A stretch of 64,000 bases of DNA from Arthrobacter sp. efr-133-TYG-118. GTDB taxonomy: Bacteria > Actinomycetota > Actinomycetes > Actinomycetales > Micrococcaceae. The position numbers were made by a program, and so were the translations under genes. The stretch lies in assembly GCF_030209755.1 (NCBI RefSeq), contig NZ_JARVRH010000010.1, positions 186,001-250,000 on the forward strand, in the 5' to 3' direction. Under the pieces are notes generated by a model, which saw only the letters and a list, made by a program, of their open reading frames with translations, ran no database searches and was not told where the DNA came from. Shown one piece after another: positions 18,640 through 28,137 of the stretch; position 1 is the stretch's first letter; the number at the start of each line of letters is the position of its first letter.

Positions 18640-19563
18640 TCAGTTCGACGGGGCCTTCCAGTCTGCGGGGCGGTCCGTCGCCTGCCGCTCACTGGTCATG
18701 GACAGCGACGGCTTGAGATACTGGTCGGGATCACCGCCGTACTTCTTGATGAGGCTGGCCAGTTGTCCGTTCGTGTACATATCGCGGATCGCCCCGGAGA
18801 TCGCCTTTTCCAGCTTTGGCTCTTCCTTGGGGACGTAGAAGCTGGTCATATAAGGCTGGAAGTACGCGAGGTCCGGGGATTTCTTGACTTCTTCGTCCGT
18901 GGGCGGCGTCAGATACTTGGTCTGCAATCCAAGGTCTGGCCGCTGGGCCTGTGTGTAGGAAATCAGCAACGGATCAACGAACCCTACGTCCACGCGGCCC
19001 GCGGCGATGTCGGCGAAGAGCCCGTTGGCGTCCGGGTACGAACTGAGCTTGGCATCCGGCACCGCCTTGATGGACTTTACCCAGACGTAGCCCGTCACGG
19101 TTCCGAGACTCTTGCCTTGGAGATCAGCAAGAGTCTTCACGTCTTGGGAGCCTTTGACAGCCATGGCAGGCGGGGAGTAGTAGGGAGGGTCGGTAAACAG
19201 ACCAGCCTTGGCGCGTTCCTTGGTCCAGGCGATGCCCCCTATGGAGATATCGACGCGCCGGCTTTGAACACCTCCCAGCATGCCGTTGAAGTCGGTGACC
19301 TGTGGCTCGATTGTCAGGTTCAGTTTCTTCGCTGCGGCTTGGAGGATCTCCGCGTCCAAACCAACCATTTGGCCGTCTTTCATTGCGGTATACGGCATGT
19401 AGGGCTCGATCGCTACTGTCAACTTGCCCGGCGTGATCGTATCCAGGGCATCACTGTTTGATGCGGCGCCGCTGCCGCCGCCGCAAGCGGTCAAGGCCAA
19501 GGCCACGACGACGATTGCCGCCAATGCCGTTTTGCGAAGTGGTTTATCGATGCGACTAAACAT
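18640..19563 (-). CDS. Polar amino acid ABC transporter, substrate-binding lipoprotein
   Basis: A protein of 307 residues. ATG 19563 follows AAAGGTGG; a GTG three codons earlier is less likely. The lipoprotein signal is ALALTACGG, with the lipidated Cys near residue 24. The periplasmic-binding type II fold is shown by YMPYTAMKDGQMVGLDAEI and DISIGGIAWTKERA. It is the first gene of the operon, divergent from a CdaR-like regulator. The ligand is likely the D-amino acid oxidised by the last gene (inference). Confidence 0.93.
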   Translation of the reverse strand: MFSRIDKPLRKTALAAIVVVALALTACGGGSGAASNSDALDTITPGKLTVAIEPYMPYTAMKDGQMVGLDAEILQAAAKKLNLTIEPQVTDFNGMLGGVQSRRVDISIGGIAWTKERAKAGLFTDPPYYSPPAMAVKGSQDVKTLADLQGKSLGTVTGYVWVKSIKAVPDAKLSSYPDANGLFADIAAGRVDVGFVDPLLISYTQAQRPDLGLQTKYLTPPTDEEVKKSPDLAYFQPYMTSFYVPKEEPKLEKAISGAIRDMYTNGQLASLIKKYGGDPDQYLKPSLSMTSERQATDRPADWKAPSN

Positions 19564-19737
19564 AGTTTCCACCTTTCGATGGATTATCGCTTTGGCAGAA
19601 CACCTTCTGCGGGTCCGGCTTTGTGCCGCTTAACATCAACCGTAGGCTTGGGTGTGACGAAAGTCATTGGACTATTCGTCCAGCTTGTGGCCAATTTTTG
19701 GGTCCCCAGATGTACGAAAAAACTAATCGGAGGTGTC

Positions 19738-20946
19738 ATGGCGGGGGAAAGCAGTACTCGTGCGGCGGCAGGGGCACTAACCCCTGCCCTCGCGCAGCAG
19801 ATTGCCGGTGAAACCAGCGCGATCGTGGGGTTTAACATCCTCATCACCGATGTCCGCGGCATGGTGATTGGCAGTGGCGACACCAGCCGGGTAGGCAGTT
19901 TCCATGAGGCTTCCTTGGACGTAATCCGAACCAAAGAGCCTGCCACGCACTCGGCGGCAGAAGCCCGGGCCCTTCATGGCGTCAAGCCCGGAGTCACACT
20001 CCCCATCCTGCTCAACGGGCACGCAGTGGGCACCGTTGGCATCACCGGCTCGCCCGTGCAGGTGACCCGATTTGGCTTGATGGTGGAACGCCAGACGGAA
20101 ATCCTGCTGCATCAGGCATCGCTCCTGCGCTCGACTCTCCAACGCGAACGCGAGCTTGAGGACCTAGTCCGGGAGATCCTTGCCTTCGATCCCCTCATGA
20201 CCGAGGCTGAAGCGCTCCTCGACCAGGCGAACGAGCAGGCGGTTGACCTGGCGGCAAGCCGAGTGGGGATCGCCGTCCAGGTCCTTGGCCGGACCACGAG
20301 CCCTGCGACCACCACGGAGTGGCTGCCCCGAGCCCTTGTCATGCTCCGCGAGAGCTTCGCACATCGGCATACCATCGCCGTTTCGATCGCAGCCAACCGC
20401 TATGTTGTCTTTGCACACCCCACCGCGGAGGGGGTGCCCGGAATTGTGGCGCAGGCCGGACAGTGCGTGGAGCAGTTCCGCACGCATTTGGCCTCCGACG
20501 TCGAGATCGGAATCGGAACGGTGGCCGCGGGGCCGGCCGGGCTACGGAACTCCTACGAAGACGCCGTCGATTCGCTCCGGCTGGGCAGACGCATTAAGCA
20601 GCGAAGCATCACCACCATCAATGAAGTCCGCATCGAGCAACTGCTGTCAGGCGTCGGCCTGCGGGCCAGGCAGCGGTACACCACCGCCGTCGCCGACAGA
20701 CTCTTGAGGCTGGGCGACTGGCCCACCGTCCAGGCGACTGTAGTGGCGTGGTGTGAAAGTGGCTTCTCCTTGGTGGGAGCTGCACGGCGGCTCCACATCC
20801 ATCGGAACACGCTCATCCACCGGCTTGAGAAAATTGAGCAGCTGCAAGGTTGGACAGAACGGAAGAGTGAAGCGTACTTGGCCCTATATCTCGCGTGCAA
20901 AGTGACCGAACTCGATCTCGACGGCGGCCAGTCTAGGAGCGCCTAG
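19738..20946 (+). CDS. CdaR/PucR-family transcriptional regulator
   Basis: A protein of 402 residues from ATG 19738 behind CGGAGGTG. The N-terminal sugar-diacid-recognition-like domain spans about residues 1-135 (ITDVRGMVIGSGDTSRVG, then LLNGHAVGTVGITG). A C-terminal PucR-type helix-turn-helix follows (LVGAARRLHIHRNTLIHRLEKIE). It is divergent from the binding-protein gene across a 174-bp gap and so is the likely regulator of the import/oxidation operon. Confidence 0.92.
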   Translation: MAGESSTRAAAGALTPALAQQIAGETSAIVGFNILITDVRGMVIGSGDTSRVGSFHEASLDVIRTKEPATHSAAEARALHGVKPGVTLPILLNGHAVGTVGITGSPVQVTRFGLMVERQTEILLHQASLLRSTLQRERELEDLVREILAFDPLMTEAEALLDQANEQAVDLAASRVGIAVQVLGRTTSPATTTEWLPRALVMLRESFAHRHTIAVSIAANRYVVFAHPTAEGVPGIVAQAGQCVEQFRTHLASDVEIGIGTVAAGPAGLRNSYEDAVDSLRLGRRIKQRSITTINEVRIEQLLSGVGLRARQRYTTAVADRLLRLGDWPTVQATVVAWCESGFSLVGAARRLHIHRNTLIHRLEKIEQLQGWTERKSEAYLALYLACKVTELDLDGGQSRSA

Positions 20947-21029
20947 CCGTTCAAGAGGGCCAACCCGTTTGGCGGATTAGGCGCGGCAACCTGGTTCCGT
21001 CGCCCGACGCTAATCCATTCCCTATCAGC

Positions 21030-21048
21030 GCCCGGTACAAGGCCGGGC
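21030..21048 (+). terminator. Weak hairpin after the CdaR-like gene
   Basis: GCCCGG-7-CCGGGC, 84 bp after the regulator's stop, in a 330-bp gene-free stretch (20947-21276) that should also hold the promoter of the next gene. Short arms make this tentative. Confidence 0.35.
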
Positions 21049-21276
21049 CGGATGTTCTCATGAACTGAGAATCTGCATTGCTGAGCCCGAGGACCGAGTG
21101 TACGTTTCCAGCAATGGAACCCACATTACAAATTGATAAGCATTTGAGGCTCCACTGCGCAGCTCGACATTGCATGGGCTCGAGAGTTCCGTTCACCGTT
21201 GCGCGGATGTACCGCTCAACTCACGCCGACCCGGCCACCGCCCGCCCTGCAACGGCCCTCCCCAGAGAGAATTGAC

Positions 21277-22194
21277 ATGAAAAAGTACCTGACTGGTTTC
21301 GCCCTGGCGGCAGCCACCGCCATCGCCCTGAGCGCTTGTGGCGGTGCAAATCCCATGAGCTCCTCCAACAACAATTCCCAGGCCGCAGGATCGACGGACA
21401 GCATCATCGTCGGCTCCGCGGACTTCCCCGAAAGCCAGCTCATCGCGAAGATCTACGCCGAGGCCCTCAAAGCCAAGGGCGTCCAGGTCACGGAAAAGCC
21501 CAGCATCGGCAGCCGCGAAGTCACCATCCCCGCACTGAAGGACGGTTCCATCGACCTCATGCCGGAATATGGCGGGGCCCTGTTGCAGTACCTTGATCCC
21601 TCCACCAAGGCGGTCACCTCGGAAGAGGTCACGAAAGAGCTGAACACCAAGATCCCGTCCGGACTCACCCAGCTGACAGCATCCAAGGCACAGGACAAGG
21701 ACGTGTTGGCCATCAAGAAGGAAACCGCCGACAAGTACAACCTCAAGTCCATCAGCGACCTCCAGCCTGCTGCCAAGGATCTCGTTCTCGGCGGCCCGCC
21801 GGAGTGGAAGACCCGCATTGACGGGGTTGTTGGCCTGAAGTCGGTCTACAACCTCGACTTCAAGGAATTCTCAGCGCTCGACGCCGGCGGCCCGCTCACG
21901 CTGAACGCCCTCCTTTCCGGTCAGGTACAGGTTGCAAACCTCTTCAGCACCGACCCCGCCCTGACCGCCAACAACCTGGTTGCCCTCGAAGACAACAAGA
22001 GCCTATTCCTCGCCGAGAATATCGTCCCAGTCATCAACCAGAAGAAGGCCAGCGACACCGTCAAGAGCGTGCTGGACAAAGTCTCCGCCGCGTTGACCAC
22101 CGATGACCTGATCCAGATGAACGGCAGGACCGCTAAGTTCGAGGACATGGGACAAATCGCCCAGGACTGGCTCAAGTCCAAGAACCTGGCGTAG
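21277..22194 (+). CDS. Glycine betaine/choline-type ABC substrate-binding lipoprotein, orphan
   Basis: A protein of 305 residues. Lipoprotein signal ATAIALSACGG. The OpuAC/OsmX fold is shown by IIVGSADFPESQLIAKIYAEAL, GSREVTIPALKDGSIDLMPEYGG (the E-Y-G-G ligand-site loop) and VVPVINQKK-like C-terminal lobes. Such proteins feed a two-permease/one-ATPase importer, but no permease or ATPase adjoins it: the next 320 bp are empty and the following gene is unrelated. It may serve an importer elsewhere. Confidence 0.92.
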   Translation: MKKYLTGFALAAATAIALSACGGANPMSSSNNNSQAAGSTDSIIVGSADFPESQLIAKIYAEALKAKGVQVTEKPSIGSREVTIPALKDGSIDLMPEYGGALLQYLDPSTKAVTSEEVTKELNTKIPSGLTQLTASKAQDKDVLAIKKETADKYNLKSISDLQPAAKDLVLGGPPEWKTRIDGVVGLKSVYNLDFKEFSALDAGGPLTLNALLSGQVQVANLFSTDPALTANNLVALEDNKSLFLAENIVPVINQKKASDTVKSVLDKVSAALTTDDLIQMNGRTAKFEDMGQIAQDWLKSKNLA

Positions 22195-22514
22195 TTCCAG
22201 TAAGACGAAGGAATACGAAAAGGTTGCCAGCGTAGCGGCTGATGGCCACGCCGTGCAGCGGCGAAGAATCCATCAACCACCGGAGGCTAGCCCTGGCGGA
22301 ATACGACGGTCCCAGTGTCCGGCGCCGGAAGTTCGAATGCGACACACGAATCCACCACAGCCCTCGGCCGACTCCAGCAGGGCGTCCGATAATCCGCCCC
22401 GGGGATGTCCGGTCCCGACCCAGCGCACTTCAGTCCGGACGGAGACTTCAGCCAACAAGGCTGAGACGGGACACAACGGCCGTTCGGTCTCACCTTACGG
22501 AACACGTTCTGCGT
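22195..22514. other. Gene-free stretch
   Basis: No convincing coding frame, hairpin or RNA gene could be seen; frames that are open here lack ribosome sites and protein-like composition. Confidence 0.55.
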
Positions 22515-22880
22515 TCAACCTGTCAGTTCCCCTCGGAGCTGACGACCAGGGAGAAAGAGATGCAGAACCACGTCGAGACGCTGGCCATCGCGTGGGCGGA
22601 GCACGACGGCCTCGAGAGCTGGGCCGGTTGTTGTTGGGGCCGAGGTGTAAACGGCAAACAGGGCGCTGGTGGCATTCGTGTCGTTCGCCAGGTAGCCGGC
22701 GACGGTCCGAGCATAAGCGCGTTCGCCGCCTGCGTGCTTGGGCAGATCCACGCGGAGGGTCACGCGAATGTGGTTGGTGTCCAGGGTGATGCACGCGAGG
22801 CTTTCCTGCGGCCAGAAGCCGAGGGTGTGGCCGAGGAAACTGAGGACATCGGCAGGGGTTTTGATGGTGAGCGTTTCCAT
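22515..22880 (-). pseudogene. Truncated DUF4192 protein
   Basis: From ATG 22880 the product has about 121 residues. Residues 1-70 (IKTPADVLSFLGHTLGFWPQESL, then RVDLPKHAGGERAYARTVAGYL) match the N-terminus of DUF4192, common on actinobacterial plasmids. The family is normally much longer; after about residue 85 the similarity ends and the frame stops. It is probably a remnant. Confidence 0.65.
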
Positions 22881-23477
22881 GAGCTCTCTCTCAGATGCGG
22901 CGTCGGCCGTGGGCGTCAGGTTCCGGCGTCGTTCTGATACGGGGACCGCTGCTGGGCATAAGGGGCCGGAGCGCAACTTGCGTAACCGGCAATGATCCAA
23001 AAGTTCGGGAGGAAATAAGTGGAGCGCCGAGCGAAGTTTTGGATCGGGGCCGGCGCAAAAGCGACTTGGTTGCGCGGAGGTCCCGCCCGGCGATGATCGA
23101 GCATCAGAATGGCAAACAGCGAAGATTCTTCTGGCTGCCCGTGGTCAACGTCATGCGGCCCGGCACGACACCGGGGTCCTGCGCCCTTCGCGGGACTCTA
23201 ATGCCCGACATGAGTGCCAGAGCGCGCCCATCGAGGCGAGTTCGGCGAAAGACAATGTTCCGCGCTCGACCGGGACGGCGGGACCTCGATCGATGTAAGG
23301 TCGACGCCAGGTGGCGGGTGCGAACCCGTCGGTATCACGCCCCTCCAGCGCTTTGCTGCGTGAACACGGAAGCGCCGCATCCCCTGATCGACCGGCTAAC
23401 GACTATGACTTTTGCCACACGCGCATGCCAAACTCACGGTCGCAAGAACTTATGGCAGTCATAATGACGACGTGATC
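22881..23477. other. Gene-free stretch
   Basis: About 600 bp upstream of the SRPBCC-like gene with no supported coding frame. I found no tRNA or strong terminator. Confidence 0.5.
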
Positions 23478-24143
23478 ATGTTCGTGAAAGTCCTCCAGAA
23501 CATCCTCTTTGTTGGCGGCTTTATAGCCATCTGTGCTCTCGCTACAGTGATCAGCGCTTTCGGCAAGCCGGAGCTGGGACTAAGTGTCCTAATCGTTGCC
23601 TCGGCCCTGGCTTTGATGCTGGCGGTCGCTACAGGCATCGTGAACACGCGCCATAAGCGGGCCCTCAAAGCAGCGCAAAAAGCTCAGGCCGCCCGCGCTT
23701 CCGCTCCGCCAAGGACGTACAGCGCGCAAACGACAGAGACCTTTGATCACGACCCTGAAACGGTGTGGGCGCTTATTCGGCCCGCCGAGAGCGCTGTTCT
23801 GCTCTCAGACGCCCAGCGTGCCTTCACCGTCCCCGGAACACCAGCCGGGGTAGGGGAGCAGCAATGCTTCATCGGACGCGACGGTGCTGTGTCCATCATC
23901 GAAATCATTGGTGAGGAAAGCCCGAGGTGGGCCGCGACAAGGTCTGTCACGCCCGACAAGACAAACAGCCGCTCCACCTACACGCTGGAACCGACGCCAA
24001 CAGGATGCACCATGACAATGGGGATCGTCATGGAACTGCCGGCAGGCTTCAAATTTGCCGAAGACCCGGAGCAGTGGTGGGAGCCCCACGCACGCACCTA
24101 CCTGAAGCGAGTGAAAGAAGTCCTTTCCGCCCGACAGGGATGA
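23478..24143 (+). CDS. Membrane-anchored SRPBCC (START-like) domain protein
   Basis: A protein of 221 residues from ATG 23478. Two N-terminal membrane helices (about residues 5-27 and 32-53) are followed by a basic, Ala-rich linker. A soluble domain starts TTETFDHDPETVWALIRPAESAVLLS and ends with HARTYLKRVKEVL, the usual shape of polyketide-cyclase/SRPBCC folds with a long C-terminal helix. Ligand unknown. It stands alone. Confidence 0.75.
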   Translation: MFVKVLQNILFVGGFIAICALATVISAFGKPELGLSVLIVASALALMLAVATGIVNTRHKRALKAAQKAQAARASAPPRTYSAQTTETFDHDPETVWALIRPAESAVLLSDAQRAFTVPGTPAGVGEQQCFIGRDGAVSIIEIIGEESPRWAATRSVTPDKTNSRSTYTLEPTPTGCTMTMGIVMELPAGFKFAEDPEQWWEPHARTYLKRVKEVLSARQG

Positions 24144-24817
24144 CCTTCTCCGAGGCTTCGTTCGAACTGGCCGACGCCGCCTTTCTCAACCCACCGCTGG
24201 TGGCTTAGGCGAAATGAATGAAAAACACCTCGTTGGATGAGAAGCAAGACCAGCAAAAGGCCCGGCGGCCTGAACCTCCGGTGCTTAGAAGGGCAGTTCA
24301 GGGGAAGCACGCGAGGGTTTTGCCGTGGTGACGATCCCGCGTGTCGTCGCCTTGCGCGTTCGCATGTGATTTTTGAAGCTCAGCCAAGGTCATGCGGCAT
24401 CGGAGACCGTCGACCATGAAGGATCAGTTGGGGGCTGTGGAAGTCCTCTCGGCGGACAAGAGGAATGCGGTGGCTAGCTTTGGTGACAGACGCGGGCTGG
24501 TGGGTTCTTACGGGGGACCGCAATTGCAACCGACTCACCTTTAACTCACCTTAATCAGCGGCAACCAATGACAAATCATCGCCCATCGTTGCTTGCAAAA
24601 CTCCTAGATTCCGGGAGAGAGCGACCGTATTCCTAGCGCACAAAGGGGTCTGGGCCTAAAGCTGCCTTAGCATCAAACACCGGTGGGAGACCTTCCGCTT
24701 TAGGCAGGGCGGTCGGTTCAAGGAAGTGGGTAGATCTCATGGCCACCGGCGGGCATTTTCATCGCCCACGCTAACACCGACTCTCCGTGGTCGGAGGCAA
24801 TCAGAAATGCAGGGTTG
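24144..24817. other. Gene-free stretch
   Basis: About 670 bp between convergent genes; no protein-like frame. A local imperfect repeat ACTCACCTTTAACTCACCTT (24533-24552) is the only thing noticed. Confidence 0.5.
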
Positions 24818-25036
24818 TCAGTCGGGAAATTCACCTGCGGCGATCCGCTCCGCGGTTCGCCGGTACGCATCGGTGATGTAGGCCTCAAGGTCGTCGCGGC
24901 CGATCCGCCAGATCCCCCTCCCGCCGATCTGGAATGCCCGGAGATCGCCTCGCTTGATGAGCCCGCGCACTGTGGATTCGTTCACGACGAGGATCCCGGC
25001 TACCTCTGCGATGGTCAGGAAGCGCGGCTCGGTCAT
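24818..25036 (-). CDS. Excisionase-type helix-turn-helix protein
   Basis: A protein of 72 residues that is one MerR-like winged helix: FLTIAEVAGILVVNESTVRGLIKRGDLRAFQIGG, then IWRIGRDDLEAYI. This is the BldC/Xis group used both as excisionases and as small regulators. No integrase lies nearby, so the role is open. The start is supported by the family alignment only. Confidence 0.85.
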   Translation of the reverse strand: MTEPRFLTIAEVAGILVVNESTVRGLIKRGDLRAFQIGGRGIWRIGRDDLEAYITDAYRRTAERIAAGEFPD

Positions 25037-25090
25037 ACCTAGACTCTAGCGACCGGCTACTGCCGCCACCGCAGCCTGAGCCAGATCGCC

Positions 25091-25543
25091 TCACCGCGCG
25101 CCGCCCTTCGAGACAAGGAATTCCCGCCCAGCCGCCGATCGCGCCGAACCAATGGGAATCACGGCTGCCCCATCCGATGGCTCAAGGTCATACGGCAGGC
25201 ACGACACGCCAAGCAGCGGCGTCGCCGGTGAGGCGTCCGGGTCGATCCATGGCGCAACCCAGAACTCCCTCCCGTCCACCGCGGTGAACCGTTCCAGATG
25301 GCCTGTCCGGTGCAGCCCGTCGACGCTCATCCCAAGCAGGACCCGCGGTGCCTTCTCCCAGTACGGGCATTCGTCTTCCTCGAGCCAGGCAGCCACCTCG
25401 TCCAGCGAAGGGGCAGCCAAGACTCCCAGCGTGCTGCGGGACACGATCGCGCCCAGCAATCCGGCCATCATCGCCGTCAGCGGCCTGCGGACACTGATAC
25501 GCACCAGCCCTGCCCTGCCGCCGTCTTCCCCGTCCTCTGCCAA
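25091..25543 (-). CDS. Hypothetical protein, 150 residues
   Basis: TTG start at 25543 with CGGAGACGG upstream; a GTG 13 codons later is the alternative. The product has no signal or membrane segment. LEEDECPYWEKAPRVLLGM and REFWVAPWIDPDASP suggest a folded soluble domain, not recognised. It lies upstream of, and divergent from, the surface-protein gene. Confidence 0.55.
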   Translation of the reverse strand: MAEDGEDGGRAGLVRISVRRPLTAMMAGLLGAIVSRSTLGVLAAPSLDEVAAWLEEDECPYWEKAPRVLLGMSVDGLHRTGHLERFTAVDGREFWVAPWIDPDASPATPLLGVSCLPYDLEPSDGAAVIPIGSARSAAGREFLVSKGGAR

Positions 25544-25694
25544 TGAACCGTCTCCGTTCGCCTTGAAATGCCTTCTTGCCCCTTAAGGGCGCACCCGCGG
25601 TCAAGTGCGAACTTCGCAGTTGAACCGAAGTTCCCCCTTAGGAACAGAGGCCGCCAATCGCGGCGGCCCGCACCCACCTATCAGGAGGAAACAC

Positions 25695-28022
25695 ATGAGT
25701 CTTCTGGACTCTGGCGGGCCCGCAGACGGCGGATCCCGCACCAAGGACCGGCCACGGGCCGGGAAACGAACCACAGCCGCATATCTGGCCCTCGCAGTAC
25801 TGCTCGGCGGAGGCGGAGCCGCTGTCATGGGCATCGCGGCGGCACCAGCGGCCCACGCCGCCACCGACGCTCCCGGGATGCACGCCTACGGCATCACCGT
25901 CCAGGCACCCCCGGCCGGTTCCTTCGGCGACTGGGGCATGTGGCTCGGGTCGATGAACCTCAACGGCACGGCCGGCGGCGGCACCGCCTGGTGCTTCGAC
26001 ATGGGCACCGTCGCCGGGCCGGTCGGATCCGGCGCGGTGGGATCGCTGGGCAATCCTGTGCTGAACTACGCGATCCAGAAGTATCAGTCAGATCCGGCAA
26101 ACCACCCGGCCCTTGCCTACCTCGCACATCAGCTCGCCGATCCCAAGTTCAACAATCCATGGAACGGTAGCGGCGACCCGTACCCGAACCTCAGGGACTC
26201 TACGGACCCGCAACTTGCTGGTGTCCGCGCGCAGGCCGCAGCGATGCTCTCCGATGCCCAGGCCAACTCCGGGCCGTACTCGACGCAGCCACAGCTCTCG
26301 ATGGACGCGAACGGTCGCGGCGGCACGGTCACGTCGACGGAGCTGGTTTCCTCGGCAGGAAACAGGCTGACTGGCTTCTCTGCCCGCGCCGTCCTGAACG
26401 GCCCCGCCGTGTGGGCCGGGACGAACTCCCAAGCAGTGAATCTTCATACCGGAGACCGGCCCGGCTTCACGGCCACCGGAAACGGAACCGTGTCCGTGAC
26501 GCTGACGATCGACGCCCCTGGAACTGCGGCAACGACCTACTCAGTGCCCGGGTTCCAGAACCTTCTCGTCGGCGGCGGGGCGCAGCCTGTCGCGGGAACC
26601 TCGGCCGACGCCAAGGTCATCTTCGATTTCCAGCCTGTAGCAACCTCGAATGCTGGACAGTATGTGGAGACCGGCCAGACCCTGGTCGACGTCCTGCACG
26701 TGAACACATCCAGCGGAAACGCCAATGACTGGGCGTTCGTGAACGGCGCGGATGTTCCAGCCCGTTTCGACGTGGACTGGTACTATAGCCCGATCAGGCT
26801 CGCCCCGTCGGTCGGTGTCCCGACGTCGATTGTGAAGGTCGCTTCCGGCACGGGCACGGCAACGGGACCGGGTGACGTCACAGTGACCGCCGACAAGAAA
26901 GCTGACAAGGCCGGCTACTACTACCCGGTGGCGCGTTTCTCCAAGGCGGCCCAGCCTAACGAGCTGCAGCAATACTTCCGCGCCGACTGGACCGCTGGTT
27001 TCAACGACCCGGGCGAACAGACAATCCAGAGATACCAGCCCGAAGTAGTGACCAAGGCATCGGTCATCGAAAACGGCAAGGTCTTCGACGTCATCACGGT
27101 CACCGGCAACGAGCCCGGCAAGGAACTCTCCGTGACAACGGATCTGGTCCTCACTTCCTCTGCCCCCATTGCCGGCGGCACCGACACGGCTCCGGCTGAT
27201 GCCGAAATCATCGGTACCGTCACCACGAAGGTCACCGGCACCGGCGAATTCAAGACCGCAGCCGTTGATGTCCCGTGGGAGAAGATTGTCGCCGAGAAGT
27301 GGGCGAAGGGCCTGAAAGCCAATCTGTACTTCTCCGAGAAGATCGCAGGTACCGAATCCACCAAGGCCTGGGACGGCAAGGAACTGCTGCCCAACGAAAC
27401 CGTCCCAGTCGAGAAACCTTCGATCGTCACCAAGGCCTCCGAGAACGGCACCGTGCCGCTCGTGGCACATGACACGGGTGTTGTCTCCGGTACGATCCCG
27501 TCAGGGACTGGCGTCAAGGTCACGACGAAGGTAGCGCAGTACAAGTTTGACGACTCGACCGATGGTTCTGCCCAGGCGGTGTGCGTCAATCCATCCTGGA
27601 CCTCTGCGGAGCAGGACGTCACCACAACCGGTGAGATCACCTACCCGTCCCACACCATCGCCCACAAAGGCACCTACGGGTACGTCGAGGAAATGAACCT
27701 CACAATCGACAAGGGCCAGGGCAAGGAACCATTCACCGCGCAGTTGCACAAGGGCAACTGCGGCGAAAAGAACGAAAGCGTCATCGCCTTCCCCAAAACC
27801 GTCACTGTCACCCCGGATAAGCCGGCTTTGATGATCAACGCCGGTTTCGCTCCTAACCCTGATTCAGCACAGGAGACCGGGCCGAACGTGCCGTTGCTGA
27901 TCGCGGGCGGCAGCGCCCTCGCGGTGGCTCTTCTGACCGGAGCAGGGCTGTTCTACCGCAAACGCTTCGCCAACAACGGAGCTGAAGCGGTCAGCGTCCA
28001 CACGGACGAGCCCGCTCACTAG
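25695..28022 (+). CDS. Sortase-anchored VaFE-like surface protein with a non-standard AQETG sorting signal
   Basis: A protein of 775 residues; ATG behind CAGGAGGAA. Signal peptide: basic RAGKR, a hydrophobic stretch, then APAAHAA near residue 56. Residues 60-190 hold the Cys-containing WCFDMGT and LAYLAHQLADP blocks seen in VaFE/thioester-type surface proteins. Beta-rich repeats follow (VTKASENGTVPLVAHDTG and similar). The C-terminus has AQETG (residues 725-729) where LPXTG is expected, then a hydrophobic helix and YRKRF. The protein is secreted and probably fixed to peptidoglycan by the sortase encoded next. Confidence 0.82.
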   Translation: MSLLDSGGPADGGSRTKDRPRAGKRTTAAYLALAVLLGGGGAAVMGIAAAPAAHAATDAPGMHAYGITVQAPPAGSFGDWGMWLGSMNLNGTAGGGTAWCFDMGTVAGPVGSGAVGSLGNPVLNYAIQKYQSDPANHPALAYLAHQLADPKFNNPWNGSGDPYPNLRDSTDPQLAGVRAQAAAMLSDAQANSGPYSTQPQLSMDANGRGGTVTSTELVSSAGNRLTGFSARAVLNGPAVWAGTNSQAVNLHTGDRPGFTATGNGTVSVTLTIDAPGTAATTYSVPGFQNLLVGGGAQPVAGTSADAKVIFDFQPVATSNAGQYVETGQTLVDVLHVNTSSGNANDWAFVNGADVPARFDVDWYYSPIRLAPSVGVPTSIVKVASGTGTATGPGDVTVTADKKADKAGYYYPVARFSKAAQPNELQQYFRADWTAGFNDPGEQTIQRYQPEVVTKASVIENGKVFDVITVTGNEPGKELSVTTDLVLTSSAPIAGGTDTAPADAEIIGTVTTKVTGTGEFKTAAVDVPWEKIVAEKWAKGLKANLYFSEKIAGTESTKAWDGKELLPNETVPVEKPSIVTKASENGTVPLVAHDTGVVSGTIPSGTGVKVTTKVAQYKFDDSTDGSAQAVCVNPSWTSAEQDVTTTGEITYPSHTIAHKGTYGYVEEMNLTIDKGQGKEPFTAQLHKGNCGEKNESVIAFPKTVTVTPDKPALMINAGFAPNPDSAQETGPNVPLLIAGGSALAVALLTGAGLFYRKRFANNGAEAVSVHTDEPAH

Positions 28023-28050
28023 AACGCCCTGACCGGCACCGCCCAATAGA

Positions 28051-28104
28051 CGCGGGGCACCCGGATCCAGCCACCCCCAGGCTGATCGATCCGGGTGCCC
28101 CGCG
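28051..28104 (+). terminator. Perfect 17-bp hairpin between surface protein and sortase genes
   Basis: Arms CGCGGGGCACCCGGATC (28051-28067) and its exact complement (28088-28104) with a 20-nt loop. It lies 29 bp after the surface-protein stop and 34 bp before the sortase ATG. It probably attenuates read-through, giving much substrate and little sortase. Confidence 0.75.
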
Positions 28105-28137
28105 CCGTATCCCTCGCTTCTTACCCGAAGGAAAACC

